This document shows positions 10,379-22,166 of a DNA stretch of 64,000 nucleotides, piece by piece (the stretch's first letter is position 1; every line of letters starts with the position of its first letter). Origin of the DNA: Calycina herbarum (lineage: Eukaryota; Ascomycota; Leotiomycetes; Helotiales; Pezizellaceae); assembly GCA_001414485.1 (NCBI GenBank), contig LLEY01000136.1:106859-170858 (forward strand). Direction: 5' to 3'. The notes under the pieces were generated by a model. It was not told the DNA's origin. It made no database searches and was given only the letters and a program-made list of their open reading frames with translations. The position numbers and the translations under genes were made by a program.

Positions 10379-12370
10379 TCATTTGTTCACAGCCGGTGGC
10401 CAAACCTTCAATTCCCAACCCCCATTTCCCCTCTCACACCTCCCCAATCCAACTCTTTTACAAACCACTCCGGCCTTTTCCTCAAACATCTCATCCAGAT
10501 CCTTCACAGCAGTCTGCGATCTTTCCGATTCCAACCTTTCAGCTACCAACCCCTGTAAACTCATTCGTGCGGTCACCTCTTCAATATTTTGAGTAGACAT
10601 CGCAGCTATCAAAGCTACTATCGTGAGAAATATACCAAACACGACGAGAAGTAGTATTGATGCGACAAGTAGGTAAAGTGCCGATTCCGGGATCCGAGCA
10701 ACAATCATCTCGGAACGTTGTTGCAATTCGATAACGGGATTTGGTACTAATGCCCCGGCGACAAGGGATAAGAGCGAAATGCTGTATTGCAATGCGAACG
10801 TATCAGCCATTGCTTGCACCGTTGGTCCTAATGCTGCTAAATTTGTAGCATCTTGAAGTTTGATATCAGCCGCCCTGGTATTTTCCTGAACTACACGCAT
10901 CATGGTCGTGATAGAGGTGTTACTCGGTTGAGAAACCATACTTGCGATGGAACCATTGATGGCAGTGTAGATGGTATCGTAAACTGTAGTACTGCAATAA
11001 AACACAAAGGCCACTCCACCAAACTCAAGAGCCACGACTTCCGGATCGTCTTTGAATTTAATTCCGGCTCCGGAAGCGCGAAGGGTGTTTCCATTGACAC
11101 CAAAATAGAATGGGTTAGACGCCACTGAAGTCGTGAGAGTAAGGTTACTTGTTCCCGAAGAGTTGGTAAAATAACGAATGTCAAAAGTGTTTTGTCCAAG
11201 AAGGTTGCCATAAATAGCAGGGTATTTTTCGCAGGTGAAGGGGATTGAGACTCCATTTGTAAGGCTGTTACGACTCAGACCGCATTCTTTGATGATAGGT
11301 GTACATTGAGTTGAAGCAGAATAGGTAAACGCTGCAAAGTCATGTTTAAGCGGTGCACCATTTTGTGGTATACCAAGAAAAGCTCGCGGCGGGTAGTTTT
11401 CGTGAAAACGTTGACGCTCAAATTAGATGAAACGTTGTCTAGAACTTCCAATGATATTATTGGGTTGATGAGAGTTCCTCCTCGAACATTTGTCCGAATC
11501 GAGCAAGAGTTTGGGTTTTGATCTTGGTAAGTGTTGCTTGTCAACGTGCAGTTTGGATTGAGGAAATTGCTGTAGCTTGCTGTACCGGGGTACACTTGGC
11601 TGAAGTTGTATGGTTCAGTTCCGAAATGAAACCATGTTTCTGCAGCATATACTATGCCACTATCTGTTGTCAGCAATTAAATTTACACATAGATAGTAAT
11701 GGAAAGTTTGGGCAACGAGAACCCCTTCGCCATTTTTGCTTCCTTTATTTGTGTTACAAGTGGAGATAATGGAATCTACAAAGTACATGTTACTTACCCG
11801 AGAATTGAGCAAACTATCGCAGTCCACGCGACACCTTTCAAAGTCCTAGGTTGAGAGACCCCCCGACTTTTCTTATCCCTCATATACTCAAGCCACCGAT
11901 ACATCGTCGAAAGACCAGCACTCTCAATCAAACCAACACCAAGATAGTATTGGTACGGAGTAGGAAGCTCTTTGAATTCCGAAAATTGTGTATGTCGCAG
12001 AATCTTCGAAGCTAGGGGGTATGCGGCAAGTACCACAGCAAAAGCCGCCAGAGAAGTCGCTATTGTGCTGGCTGGCTATCGAAGCCATTTTCATGAGATA
12101 TGTCACATTAATGTTGACATAAATAATGCCATCCTCGTCTCGAGTACCATCTGATTGGAGACGTCCTTCACCGACGACATTGTGCCGAACGCGAGAATGG
12201 AAGACCAGACCGAGGAGAATTCCGACAACTATCAATAAGGGCAGTGTCAAAATGAGACAGTAGCCAAGGATTTTCTTGTATTTCCCTCGGATTGACTTTT
12301 GGGGAGCAAATTGGGTGTTCTGCCCGTGGTCGGAAGGTGCTACTGGGTTGAAGTTGTAGACTGAATTCAT
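10379..12370 (-). pseudogene. Multi-pass membrane protein gene with two frame breaks
   Basis: The reading runs from 12370 to 11798, then, after a GTAAGT...GATAG intron (11660-11797), from 11659 to 10379. Predicted membrane segments are YCLILTLPLLIVVGILLG near the N-terminus, SLAAFAVVLAAYPLA, a segment around AIVCSILG, and SALYLLVASILLLVVFGIF near the C-terminus. A large loop with several N-x-S/T sites lies between the last two. The layout, with LPTPYQYYLGVGL and AETWFHF motifs, matches a fungal family of uncharacterised plasma-membrane-type proteins. The frame breaks twice. At about 12066-12075 a CCAGCCAGC run looks like a 4-bp tandem duplication. At about 11376-11380 one base is missing in a CTTTTC run. 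Repairing neither is attempted here; as read, the product would be truncated near residue 148. Confidence 0.65.
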
Positions 12371-13901
12371 GCTGTTGAGTTATGGTTCGCGGATGAAGTC
12401 GCTCGACGTTGTCAATTAGATTTTGAAAGGGGATATTAACAATCAAATACCTGCGAGAACCTGTATTGGCTTGGCTTCAGCCGCAATTGGGCTGACGAGA
12501 CTTGTGCGATGACATCCCTTGGTGGAACATGGTTTGAGAAGTGTTTGGTGGCTTGTACAGAGTCAAAGACTCGCAATATCTGGACCGCGGGGGATCATAA
12601 AGCGGCACCCTGTCATACTAAATTGTGGTATTGTGCTAGGAACTGTAAAGAAAGAATTACATAACTAGTTTATCAAATCTGGTATATTTCTTCCGTAACT
12701 TTTAATACAACAGTTTTGCAGAAACACTATAGCGTTTAGATATCACAGTGTACTTGGTAGAATAGATATTTGCTCAATAATAGTAGCCAGGATTCTTAGA
12801 ATAATCAAGTCCTGTAAACAAAGTTAGTACAGTCCATTGTCAATTTGAATTTATTCCGATAGTCCAATACCTGATAAAGTTCGACCGTCGCACTGCTCAG
12901 ATAACTCGCCGCCTTACAGAATATTTCGATACTTCCCGAAGTTGTCTCATAACACAGCCATCAAGTCTTGGTTGGCTCCACGGCTTTTACTTTCACTAAC
13001 CAACCTAATGCTGGATAACTTCACACGCCATCATATGATTTATCTCTACTAGACACGTTTTACACAACCAAGCGTACGCGTAGCGACTATTGATATCGCA
13101 ACACAAACCTCCAATACGTGAGCATCTTAGTTTCCAAGAAAATAAAGTAGTGGTATAGCAAGTTTCAGTCTCTTGGCAGAATGCAGCTGCCTGGTACCTC
13201 GTTGCTCCAACTTTGTACACTTTCTAGGAAAATTTAACCGAACAATTGGAACAACGAGCGGTACTTATTTCCACTAGGAGGCAGGTACTCTTGACCTCGA
13301 AAAGAGTAGAAATTCATAAGCCCTCTTCTAACTTCCAATACCCCTCTTGAAATTCTGGAATAAAATATTGACTGCCGGTTTCAATTGTCTATTCCTGAAC
13401 TCGTGATGATGTTAATCAGGGTCACCTGGGCCTCTGACAGTCACTTGATGATTGTTCATTTGTCATAGAAGAAACTGCTATAAAACTAGCGTTGAACCCC
13501 GTGGGTGAAAAGTCACAGATGAGAAGGAGAGAAATACTTTTGCTTGTAAAAGAGTGAGATCTTTTGAACCTAGAACTGCACAAATCCTTACCTTCCGGGT
13601 TCTGTTTATACTTGTCCTAAAGCAGAAGTCGGTGAAGTGGCAGAATCTGGATTGCAGAGGTCAGCGATAAGCGATAAGAAATTCCCTGGAATAGTGGCGG
13701 CATCTCCAACTGTTTGTCAACGAATTACCCCACTCAGGTTGGTGAATTGACCGTTCTTTCCTCACCTCTCCTCACCTATCTTGGTCGGGTACTTTACTAC
13801 CTGAGATCAATACTTCCCGTTCCTTTACTAGACTTCTCGGCACTCTTTTTGCTTCCCCTCACTTTTGATTTCGGCGGTGTGCTGCGAGAGTCGAGTCCAC
13901 C
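12371..13901. other. Intergenic region, no gene seen
   Basis: No convincing coding frame on either strand. Near 13198-13275 imperfect inverted arms (GGTACCTCGTTG and CAACGAGCGGTAC) flank a segment resembling the interior of the repeated inverted-repeat elements found elsewhere in the window. It may be a decayed relative. A 71-codon minus frame at 13005-13220 has no support. Confidence 0.4.
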
Positions 13902-14864
13902 ATGACTGCAAACGAAAGCGACGCAAAAGGTACCAATTTCCTAATTCTTTCAGTTGTTTTAAAGTTGGAAAGAAGTCAGAAGCCGGTTCTAACAATCCCC
14001 TAGCACGCGATGATCGCTCCTCGACTATTGCAAACGGCGCCGAAGCTGCAGCAGAGCCAGAATGGTCAGTCGAAGCTGTCGTAAACACTCTCCCGGGCGG
14101 CCCCCCAGAAACCAATTCTCTCTCGCCAGTCCCATTCTTCCACTTGCTAGAGCGTCTCAAGACTACCAAGCGTGAAGGATGGCGTCGATTCAGTATCAAC
14201 GAGTAAGTGCCCTGCCCTCCTCCAATCTCCAAGTCTCTGGCATTGCTGACCATTCTCCGTTTGCAGAGGCGAGTCCATCTCCGACCACATGTATCGAATG
14301 GCTATGATCACCATGGTTGCTCCTACTTCCCTCTCTTCGAAGCTCAACATCCCACATTGCACCAAGATGGCCCTCGTTCACGACATTGCTGAAGCTTTGG
14401 TTGGAGATATCACCCCGGTAGATGGAGTCTCGAAACCAGAGAAGAACCGCCGAGAGAGCACCACCATGGACTACCTCACCGATCAATTGCTTGTTCGCGT
14501 CAATGGCGGAATATCTGGCAAGGAGATTCGCGCGGTCTGGCAGGAGTACGAGGACTCGGAGACATTGGAGAGCAAGTTCGTTCATGATGTTGATAAGATC
14601 GAGTTGGTTCTGCAAATGGTCGAGTACGAGCGAGTACATGAGCATAGATTGGACTTGGGTGAATTTACTTGGGTTGCGTCTCGAATTGTTCTCCCGGAGG
14701 TGAAGGAATGGTCTGATGATTTGATGAAGGAGCGAGAGACGTTCTGGGCTGAAAAACCTCATACTACCTACAATGCTGATGGAGTTGCGAGCAAGGAGAC
14801 AGTAGCCACGCTCGAGCAAAGGGAAGAGTATTATGGCAAGGAGAACGCAAAGGTTTCGAAGTAG
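13902..14864 (+). CDS. HD-domain phosphohydrolase (HDDC2 / YGK1-like 5'-deoxynucleotidase)
   Basis: Three exons, 13902-13929, 13980-14202 and 14267-14864, give 282 residues. Introns are 50 and 64 bp with GTACCA...GTCAG and GTAAGT...TGCAG ends. The HD-fold metal ligands are visible: H91 in DHMYRMA, H122-D123 in ALVHDIAEALVGD, and the later Asp in VHDVDKIE. The family (human HDDC2, yeast YGK1/YBR242W, bacterial YfbR) removes the 5' phosphate from deoxynucleoside monophosphates using a divalent metal. The N-terminal 50 residues are low-complexity. The first short intron is the least certain part: a longer start upstream cannot be excluded, but the HD core is unaffected. Confidence 0.82.
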
Positions 14865-15584
14865 TCTGCTTTCATGATACCCCATATTTAGCTGGCTTTG
14901 CTGTAGAGGAACCTACCTGCATTTGGTACATTTGGTACACATGATAGAACATGGCCTTCATTGATTCGATAAAGAAAACAGATGAAGTTCTTTCTCGCCT
15001 GCGTTTTTATGACCCTTTGTAATGGGTGTCGCAATTGACAATAAAAGTGGCAATAAATGCTTCAGGTTGATGCCTACCTACCTTTCCCGCTATTCCAACT
15101 CTCTTGTAGAAAATTAACTAGTTGATTTAAAATAATGGAGTTCGATTTATCCGGGTTAATACTGCCTGCTTGTAGGGTTGGAAACGAGGTACCTATTTAC
15201 TGCCGCTTTTGTTGTCAATAGTAAATAATAATCCTCTCAAGGGTGCGGTTGCTTCACTCTCGAAAGACTATATCATTTGAACACTAGAAACAAATGATGC
15301 ATTCTCCCCGGGGTGAATATTTTGTATAGTGTCGTCCAATAATTCTCCGTTATGTTTGTAGGACTGTGGTGAAGCAATCTATTTAATGCGGGGTCTGGTT
15401 TGCCCGGCCAACCGGCAAAATCAAAACTAGGCGCAGGCGACGGGCAAGCTCCCTTTGGTGTTGCAACATCTTGTATTTACAGCTCACCGCATTATCATCG
15501 CCGAGATAACCCTGCCACGAGCTCCCAGTCCAAGGATTATACCCATCAATATCAGATGCCCCATGTGGGAATAGCTTCACGGTA
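14865..15584. other. Intergenic region carrying MITE-like copy A
   Basis: Contains the 3' end region of the HD gene, copy A (15035-15218), and about 365 bp of probable promoter for the next gene. No other feature seen. Confidence 0.5.
15035..15218 (+). mobile_element. MITE-like element, copy A
   Basis: 184 bp. The left end TTGACAATAAAAGTGGCA and right end TGCCGCTTTTGTTGTCAA form a near-perfect inverted repeat. The interior shares TTCAGGTT, CCTACC and TTCCAAC blocks with the other copies. It lies between the HD gene and the 15585 gene. No reading frame. Confidence 0.8.
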
Positions 15585-17039
15585 ATGATGGAATCCAACA
15601 ACCCGATGCCCATGCCGGGCGCATTCAACCTCTCCCAACATCGCGACCAAGGCTCAAGACCTCGATTGTCCGGCGCGCATTCTCACATCTTCAGACCACC
15701 AAAGACGAGACCCGATTCCGCCGCTTCATCGATGCTACTCTCTCGCTCTCCCTCTGCGATGTCCTTGTCCATGTCGAATACCAGCCGGCCTGGCATATCT
15801 GGAAACAGAAAGCGATCCCGAACAGAGGCCGAAATGCCCCGCGCTGCGGAGGAAGATTGGGGTTCTACAATGGTGAATAGTTCAGAAGCTACTGGTGCTG
15901 AAGTTTGTCCGGGGTCGCCTCCTCCTCTTGCGCATACGAAGTATGTTCTGGCTGGTGGGATGGATACACCTACGATGAAGGCGGCCCAGCTAGCGCTGGT
16001 GGGAAATAGCGACTACTCGGATGTTGGATATAGAAGATCACTTGGTGAAGAGGAGAGAAGACCGCAAGGAAGTCAGCAATACTCGGATATGGACGATTCG
16101 GTTTATTTACAAGCGGATAGTCTAGGAAGGGACGCTAATGGAAGGGGTAGAGGCTGGAATAGTCCCAGTAGCGGCGGATGGAGCAGAACCGCAGCACAGG
16201 TGGTAGGAGGCGTTGTCGGAAAGGTCTGGGAGTTTTGTAGAAATGGCGGTGCGGCATTTCGAGGTTTTCATGCTGGTGGTGGAAAGGGATATACCATCAA
16301 CCAGGCTGGACCGATCCTAACCTACGAACCTGACGAGAATAATTTTTGGCAGAGCGAGAAACAATCGACGTGGGGCCCACCCGATCGCGATTCCACACCT
16401 CTTCCAGGAAGATTTCCAGACGAAGAACCGGTTGCCGAGTATTCGAAACCCGAGATGGATATTCCTCCCGCGAAAAGACGCCAAGTTAGCAGAAATAATA
16501 CGCAAGACGAACTCGCAAAGAATTGGGTCGTGGTTCGGCCAAACGCCCCTAAAGTCACACCATCTAAACCGCCACCTCGAGGTCCACCCAGTTATACCCT
16601 ACCAACCGCCTCTTCCGCTACCCGACGCTCCATCGCACCTCCCGCAAGGCCTGCTTCTCGCGCTGGATTTACAGCAGCTAGAAGACCCGTAGTAACCCGA
16701 GTATCGCATGCCGGTTCCCCAGCACTCGCACCAAACCGCGGCGCAAGTTTTGCCAGCCCACGATCGAGTCCGAACAGCAAAATCCCTCGACCAAGTTCTA
16801 TGCGAGAATCACCGACGAAAGCTTGCAAGGGATTGGATAGTCCTGCAGCGAAGGAGGCACAGAGATGGGCGGCGTTGAAGAAGAAAGAAGACAGAGATGC
16901 AGATGAGAGTATACGACGACTTGATCGCCAATTGAAAGCTATGATCCGCGAGGGCAAGGAAGCACTTGGTACGAAAATCGAGGTGGAGATGGAGGATGAT
17001 GTTGATTTGAGTGATGGGGTTGGTAAATGGCCTGTTTGA
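15585..17039 (+). CDS. Conserved-looking low-complexity protein, function unknown
   Basis: Single open frame of 484 codons ending in TGA. Two start codons are adjacent (15585 and 15588). Ser/Pro/Arg-rich segments dominate. A more ordered-looking core around residues 205-245 includes AAQVVGGVVGKVWEFC and AFRGFHAGGGKGY. A charged, probably helical C-terminus (residues 425-470, KKKEDRDADESIRRLDRQLK) follows. No signal peptide or membrane segment is seen. Basic clusters such as NRKRSRTE suggest a nuclear location, but that is inference. Codon use and length support a real gene. I do not recognise the family. Confidence 0.7.
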   Translation: MMESNNPMPMPGAFNLSQHRDQGSRPRLSGAHSHIFRPPKTRPDSAASSMLLSRSPSAMSLSMSNTSRPGISGNRKRSRTEAEMPRAAEEDWGSTMVNSSEATGAEVCPGSPPPLAHTKYVLAGGMDTPTMKAAQLALVGNSDYSDVGYRRSLGEEERRPQGSQQYSDMDDSVYLQADSLGRDANGRGRGWNSPSSGGWSRTAAQVVGGVVGKVWEFCRNGGAAFRGFHAGGGKGYTINQAGPILTYEPDENNFWQSEKQSTWGPPDRDSTPLPGRFPDEEPVAEYSKPEMDIPPAKRRQVSRNNTQDELAKNWVVVRPNAPKVTPSKPPPRGPPSYTLPTASSATRRSIAPPARPASRAGFTAARRPVVTRVSHAGSPALAPNRGASFASPRSSPNSKIPRPSSMRESPTKACKGLDSPAAKEAQRWAALKKKEDRDADESIRRLDRQLKAMIREGKEALGTKIEVEMEDDVDLSDGVGKWPV

Positions 17040-18755
17040 GGCTTTGAAACTTGGAATTGTCAAGTATGTGTAAGTCTTCAGCGAAACGGTAAATTTTGTT
17101 TGTCTTGATTTACCTTTCCAGAGGATTTCTAACACTAGGTTTCATTACCCGAAATACCTCGCACAATATGAGAGTGGAGGACGATGAGATGTACAGCGGG
17201 TGAGAAGATACCACCAATACTCTTCAGTAATTATACCTTTGTGGGAAAAATTGGGCGTTCTGGGAGTTCAAGCAATGAGAATTGGAGTTTGGCTAGTCTG
17301 ACATGGGTTTGGATTTGATTTGGGAGGGTTACTTCTCTTTTTTTACTGCAGAGAGCGAGGGAAAGATTTACGAATCTCCTTGTAAGCGAACGAGCGCATT
17401 AGGGTATTTACGAAATGCCTACTTCTTTACATACTTCCACTTACTATTGATGCATTTGATCTTGTTTGTTTTGGTTGTAGATTCTTTATACCCGCTTTAG
17501 TTGAGATTGGGGTGAGGGAGAGATAGTTTATTGTAATTTGAATCCGATTCTTTTGGTGGAACTCTATTGCTTTTATATTTTGTCTCGGATCTTTTTTACC
17601 TTGTGCTTTGTGGTTTGACTTGGGCCCAACCTCCCCCATCTCGCCTTCTCGTAGCCCATGGACCTCAATTACTGCAGGGAAAGAAAAAGGGAATTCCTTG
17701 TGTTCCACAAGCCCATGTCCTTCCATGCGTTTCTGCTCTTAAGTGATTGAAAATGCATAACTATACAGGAACTCTTCTATTGTTCTATGTATACTTACTT
17801 GTAAGAGGATATTGTATAAGAAAACTATAGAGTAATGGGTATGAATGCAGCTCTTCTAAGTTGTGGTTTGTTTGATCTCACTCTGCTTGATTGACTCTAT
17901 TCTTCTAGACCGTTTGATAGAAAGAGTTCTGCGGAAGGTGATACTTGAAAAGATGAAGCAAAGCATCACTAAATCGGTACCCCAAGGGAGGATCATTTCG
18001 TTTTGAATCCCACTCCCTCATTTGTTCATGCCGCTTTGGTTCCATTTGAAATTCGGGTCTTCAAATTTGCATAGGAGGGAGTGTACACATGTGGAGGGAT
18101 TCCGCCATGCCGGATTGGATGCCTGGGCGGCTTTTCTGACCATACATCTTACTTGTGATCATAAATAGTATCGGTATGCATATTGGGAAGTGTGTAGCAA
18201 ACGCTGTTGCTCCGAGTCCTTTGTGAAAGCCGTCGTGTGTGATGGTGTGTCAGGCGAGCTTGCGATTTGTTCTGGATATTCGTTTGTTTATCGCCGTTGT
18301 GAGATTGGTTACTTGAGGCCTACCATGGTTGGTTTTTCGGGTTTGCTGAGGGATTCTGGGTTGGGAGAAGGTGCGGCTGAAACCAACTTCACAGGCTTGC
18401 TATTTGATTTTGGTCGTGCGGATTGGAGACTAGTTATACTCGTTATGCTTAACTAGTTCTAGGTTGCTATCATGCAGTGTTGACTGAAGATAAACTCTTA
18501 TGAATAGTATTTTGCTAACTTGTGTATACTTGTGTGTTCGATTGACTGATAACGAGTAGGGTGCTTTTTACGTAAATGACAATACGTTGAGTTGTTGGTG
18601 CCAGCTTTTAAGTTGTGTGGCGAGGAGTTCCATTTCGCGGTTTGCTCTCTTCCTTTTCAACCGATTCTTGAAGCAACAAAGAGTTCTCGAAGGTCATTTC
18701 ACCAGATGAACTGTCAGGCGTCTTCCAAACTTGGTACCGAGAACATCGTAGGAAT
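17040..18755. other. Intergenic region, no gene seen
   Basis: Short frames on both strands (for example 17303-17500 and 18190-18456, plus) lack recognisable motifs or splice continuity. I see nothing to annotate. Confidence 0.4.
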
Positions 18756-19160
18756 TCAAATATGTTGTATCTTGCTCTTCAAAGAACGTCGGTGGTTACC
18801 TGCGGTGTTGGTCTCCAACGGTATCCCTGTACCACTAGTCAGAGTAGCATTGAATGATTCGAGAATGTTGTTAAAGGAATCAAGTAGGGTCTTGATTTCC
18901 TCTTGAAAGAGTTTCGCTGTTGGATATCTCTTCAACTCGTTCATTTCCCGGGTCTGCTGCCATTTCCGATATTTCGTTAGGCACGATTTCCTTTCAATAT
19001 CTCTCTTAGCAGCACGTTCCAAAACAGGTTTGTGTGATTTTTTCTTTGTCTTTTCATCCTCGAGATGTAACTTGTGCTCATCGAGTTGGGGTCATAAGAA
19101 TGCCTCGTACTTGCATTGGAAGTTGGGAGAAAATGGCATCGACAAAGAAAGTAGATCATT
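18756..19160 (-). pseudogene. Decayed gene of unknown family, left copy of a duplicated block
   Basis: The minus strand encodes a helical, coiled-coil-like stretch (KLFQEEIKTLLDSFNNILESF) followed by TNTAGNHRR. Upstream parts need a frame with a stop (near 19095). A diverged copy lies at 20990-21343. DNA around CCAACACCGCAGGTAAC matches CCAACACAGAAGGTAAG there, so a former splice donor (GTAA) may be conserved. I cannot name the protein. Confidence 0.35.
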
Positions 19161-19309
19161 CAGAGATAGGATCTATCTAAATGATGAGAAAATGTATTTA
19201 AGATAGAATTTCCCCTCTGGAATAACATCTTGACAATCATTCTTCCTCAAAATCTTTACAATTTAGAATCATTACATCTCTTAGGTAGAAAAGCAACATT
19301 ATCAACCCC

Positions 19310-19594
19310 ATGGAGGCATTGTGGGAGGTTCATCATAATCCGAACTTGGAAGAAATGAAAGAATTATCATACGGCCTGGAGAGTTCTCGTCAACAACGTA
19401 TCCAAAAAGAAGTTGCGAACAACGATGCAACTAATTTGGAAGTGGCCGACAGGGCGATTACTGGACGCGCCCCCCCGAGCGGATGGTGGGAATGCTGCGG
19501 TGGTGGCAATGGTTGCGGTAGAGAGGTTAACCCAGCCATATGGGGTAATGCATGTCCTGACTGCAGCCACGAGAAGTGTGACGGTTGCACCTAG
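19310..19594 (+). CDS. Small zinc-ribbon-like cysteine-rich protein
   Basis: 94 residues starting at a clear ATG. The C-terminal third has GWWECC...C...W...CPDCSHEKCDGC, with Cys at 62, 63, 69, 82, 85, 90 and 93 and His 87. Similar WxCC...CPxCgHxxCxxC arrangements in fungal proteins are thought to bind zinc. No signal peptide, so it is probably intracellular. It lies inside the left copy of a duplicated block; at the matching place in the right copy there is instead an unrelated-looking decayed frame. Function unknown. The gene is short but its cysteine spacing is unlikely by chance. Confidence 0.5.
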   Translation: MEALWEVHHNPNLEEMKELSYGLESSRQQRIQKEVANNDATNLEVADRAITGRAPPSGWWECCGGGNGCGREVNPAIWGNACPDCSHEKCDGCT

Positions 19595-20989
19595 CCATAT
19601 CACTATAGCTTCTTCGTTGACTTACACACCACGTTATCCTTGAACATCTGACCTCAAGCATCGCCTGCTTCGTAATTGAGATCAAAAACACCAACAGATG
19701 TTCCGAGTGTGTTTGAAGAAGGGAGAGTCATGAGAAGAAAAGGCAAAGAAGAGAACAAATTGGGCAGATTAGGGAGTCTGAATTTTCTCATTGTGTTTGG
19801 AAGTTACGGTGTTATCATTACACACTCATTTGTAGCTCTTGGGAGGGAAACTAGAACGTTAGCTTTACTTATAAAACCAAAATATATTGATGATAACTAT
19901 CCTGGGCAATCCCTTCAAGTCATTTTATTGAATTTGTAGAAAATTATTGTTAATATACCGAAATTACTTTTTGAAGAAGACAAAGGAGTATGTGTAATTC
20001 TTTTTTTGGTTTCCAGTGCATTTTGCGGGGTTATGCCAATAAACCACAGCGACGCATATTCCCTTTGGAAGGTTGATTTACTTCGACACATTATTTATTA
20101 TTACTGGATTACACGCCTCCTAATTGTTTCGATCCAATATGTCAATGATAGTGCTATTTGAGTGCAAACTTTGATTCTCTTCACATGCTCACACCCCCTT
20201 TCTTTCGCGAGTCCAACCCCAGATTCCCCCCAAGCTCTGTGTCCCCACTTTGAGTGGTAGACATAGATTTTGTTCTAGTAAATAAAGGATTTCAAGTCTC
20301 CTTTAAGGATCAAAAATGTTATAACACAGTTGACGAATTGGTCCCCAATCACAACACGGCTTCTGTTCTCTGAAATCAAAGAACCAACTATATTATGAAT
20401 GTTGGTTACTAACCTTAAGACTGGTTTTTTAAATAACACGAAACCGCCCAGACGAGTCTTAAACCATGATAACTCGTTTCGTAGTTAGTACAAGCGAGAA
20501 GAGCATGATTAATTGGACTTTATTTTTTTAAGTTAGCTAACTTGGGTATTCTAAATTTCGTAGAGTAATTAAATCAGATAAATTTCACTTAGATAGGAAC
20601 CTGCACTCCATATGCTTCAGACGCTCTGAAAATCATTTAATTAACTTAATTAAACTAAATAATTGAAAATAATATAATATATTGGTAGAGCTTACCAGAC
20701 TTACCACTTACTAATGTAAAGTAGTAACATGTTTGGCAAATAATATATTTGTTGAATAAAGGATACCAGAGTTGTCCACAGAAGTTCAAAGACGCGAAAA
20801 TGTATTGATGATAACCATCTAAATATTTCTTTCAGCGCACGAGAAAACCGCTCTATATGGTGTTTGGCAGGAGTTTTTGTACTTGGACGTACACTCTGAA
20901 AAAAGCATGATCTTCTTTGAGTAAGCCTTAGTTAAGTGTGATCGAATTATGTAACATAGGACGACTCCGACTTTGCTTACCTTCTGTGT
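19595..20989. other. Intergenic region with part of a duplicated block
   Basis: Holds the 3' part of the left duplicated unit (see 19806-19935). The rest is AT-rich with no supported gene. Confidence 0.4.
19806..19935. repeat. Left copy of diverged direct duplication
   Basis: Shares ACACACTCATTTG, GCTTTACT, and ATATATTGATGATAACTAT with 22295-22405, in the same order and spacing. A shorter match to ATTGATGATAAC is also present at 20802. Confidence 0.6.
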
Positions 20990-21343
20990 TGGTTCCCAAC
21001 TGTGCCTCCCTGTGCCACGAGTGAGTTATTCGAGGAATGTAGCAGGGTTATAAGTTTTACATGAAAGGATCTTAATGTTGGGTAGTTATGCTGGTGGTTC
21101 GGTAGTTCGTACCCTGGTCTACCAACACCTCCGTTCTTTCATCAAATCTGAAAGCTATTCCAGGAAGGTTCCCAACGCTTCCGTTGGGGTTGTCTCTCCT
21201 ATTTGTCTAAATGAAAGGGTATCGCATGTTTGAGGGGTTGGTTTATAAAAATGCCTCAAAGAAAGTACATCGTCCAAACCTTGGCGTACTTTACTATGTT
21301 TGTATTTAAAGTCAGACGAACCCGGTCTGAATAGCCCATCCAC
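20990..21343 (-). pseudogene. Decayed gene of unknown family, right copy of the duplicated block
   Basis: Counterpart of 18756-19160. It keeps TLLHSSNNSL-like residues and the GGGAACCAACAC...GGTAAG segment, but has stops between the matching parts. A 62-codon minus frame (21155-21343) lies upstream. Not recognisable as a known protein. Confidence 0.35.
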
Positions 21344-21396
21344 GGCTAAATTTTTCTCGAGGTTTATACAATTCGAATACTTACTTTTTCATCCAA

Positions 21397-22166
21397 TTCC
21401 GCGATAATACTTCACTGCCAGCAAAAGGACAAATGAGTGGACTGTGGAGTCTGATGATGATAAAAACCACTTACTCAGAAACAAAAGATTCACAGATGAT
21501 GTGGCAACAAATATTCGTCTTAAGCACATTCAGGACGTGACTGGAAATCGCCAGCTCTTTTTTGCCAAACCGTGGGAAGGCGTCGGGAGAGTAGGAATTG
21601 TTAAAGAGCTTTATGTTACCTGGAAAGACATCATCCAACATATGGACCACGGTGGGGATATGAGATGCTCTAACCGTGAACAACTAGACGATCGCTACGG
21701 AGGCTTGAACACTGATATGGGCATGATTCAGGAATGGAAAGTTACCGATGCAGAGTATAATAGAGGGACCTTGATGTATTCTACAGAAGTCAGAAACCTT
21801 CAAGGGGGAACTAATAACTGGCAGATAGCGATCTATATGCATATCACATCGCCGAATCATCATTTAAACTTTTTCCGTTGGGGGTGGATTAAGCCCACGA
21901 TTCTCCGAACCTTGAAAATAGTGAATGTAGACTAGATAAGACGCTATAGAGGGCGCTTTTTGACGTTGCTTATTCCACTTGGCAGTAGGCCTGAACTCCC
22001 GAATATTGAGAGTAATGACTTTGTCAAAACGACTTTCATCGCTTTTGAGAATCGTATGGATGAAGCAGATTACAGGGTAGCTTCCGTTAGTCAAAAAGTC
22101 CTGAAGACAATTATTCTCCCAGGCGAGGAAATTTTGATTACGAGGGATGTCGGGGAGGTTGCCTAA
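21397..22166 (+). pseudogene. Interrupted reading frame of unknown family
   Basis: A plus-strand frame is open from just after a TAA near 21396 to a stop at 22164-22166, interrupted by only one TAG at 21933-21935. It would encode about 255 residues, including WEGVGRVGIVKELYVTW, NNWQIAIYMHITS and VLKTIILPGEEILIT. There is no ATG in the first part of the frame, so either an upstream exon joins near the CCAG at 21420 or the start is lost. The length of the frame argues that it was once a gene. I do not recognise it. Confidence 0.4.

Noticed and set aside
13198..13275. Further MITE copy
   Set aside because: Inverted arms and CAACTTT...CTTTCTAGG interior resemble the family, but the terminal GGACAATAAAAG core is absent on both sides, so it was not counted.
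21444..21446. Start codon for the 21.4 kb frame
   Set aside because: The triplet is GTG; the frame actually opens upstream without any ATG, so it was called interrupted instead of a clean gene.
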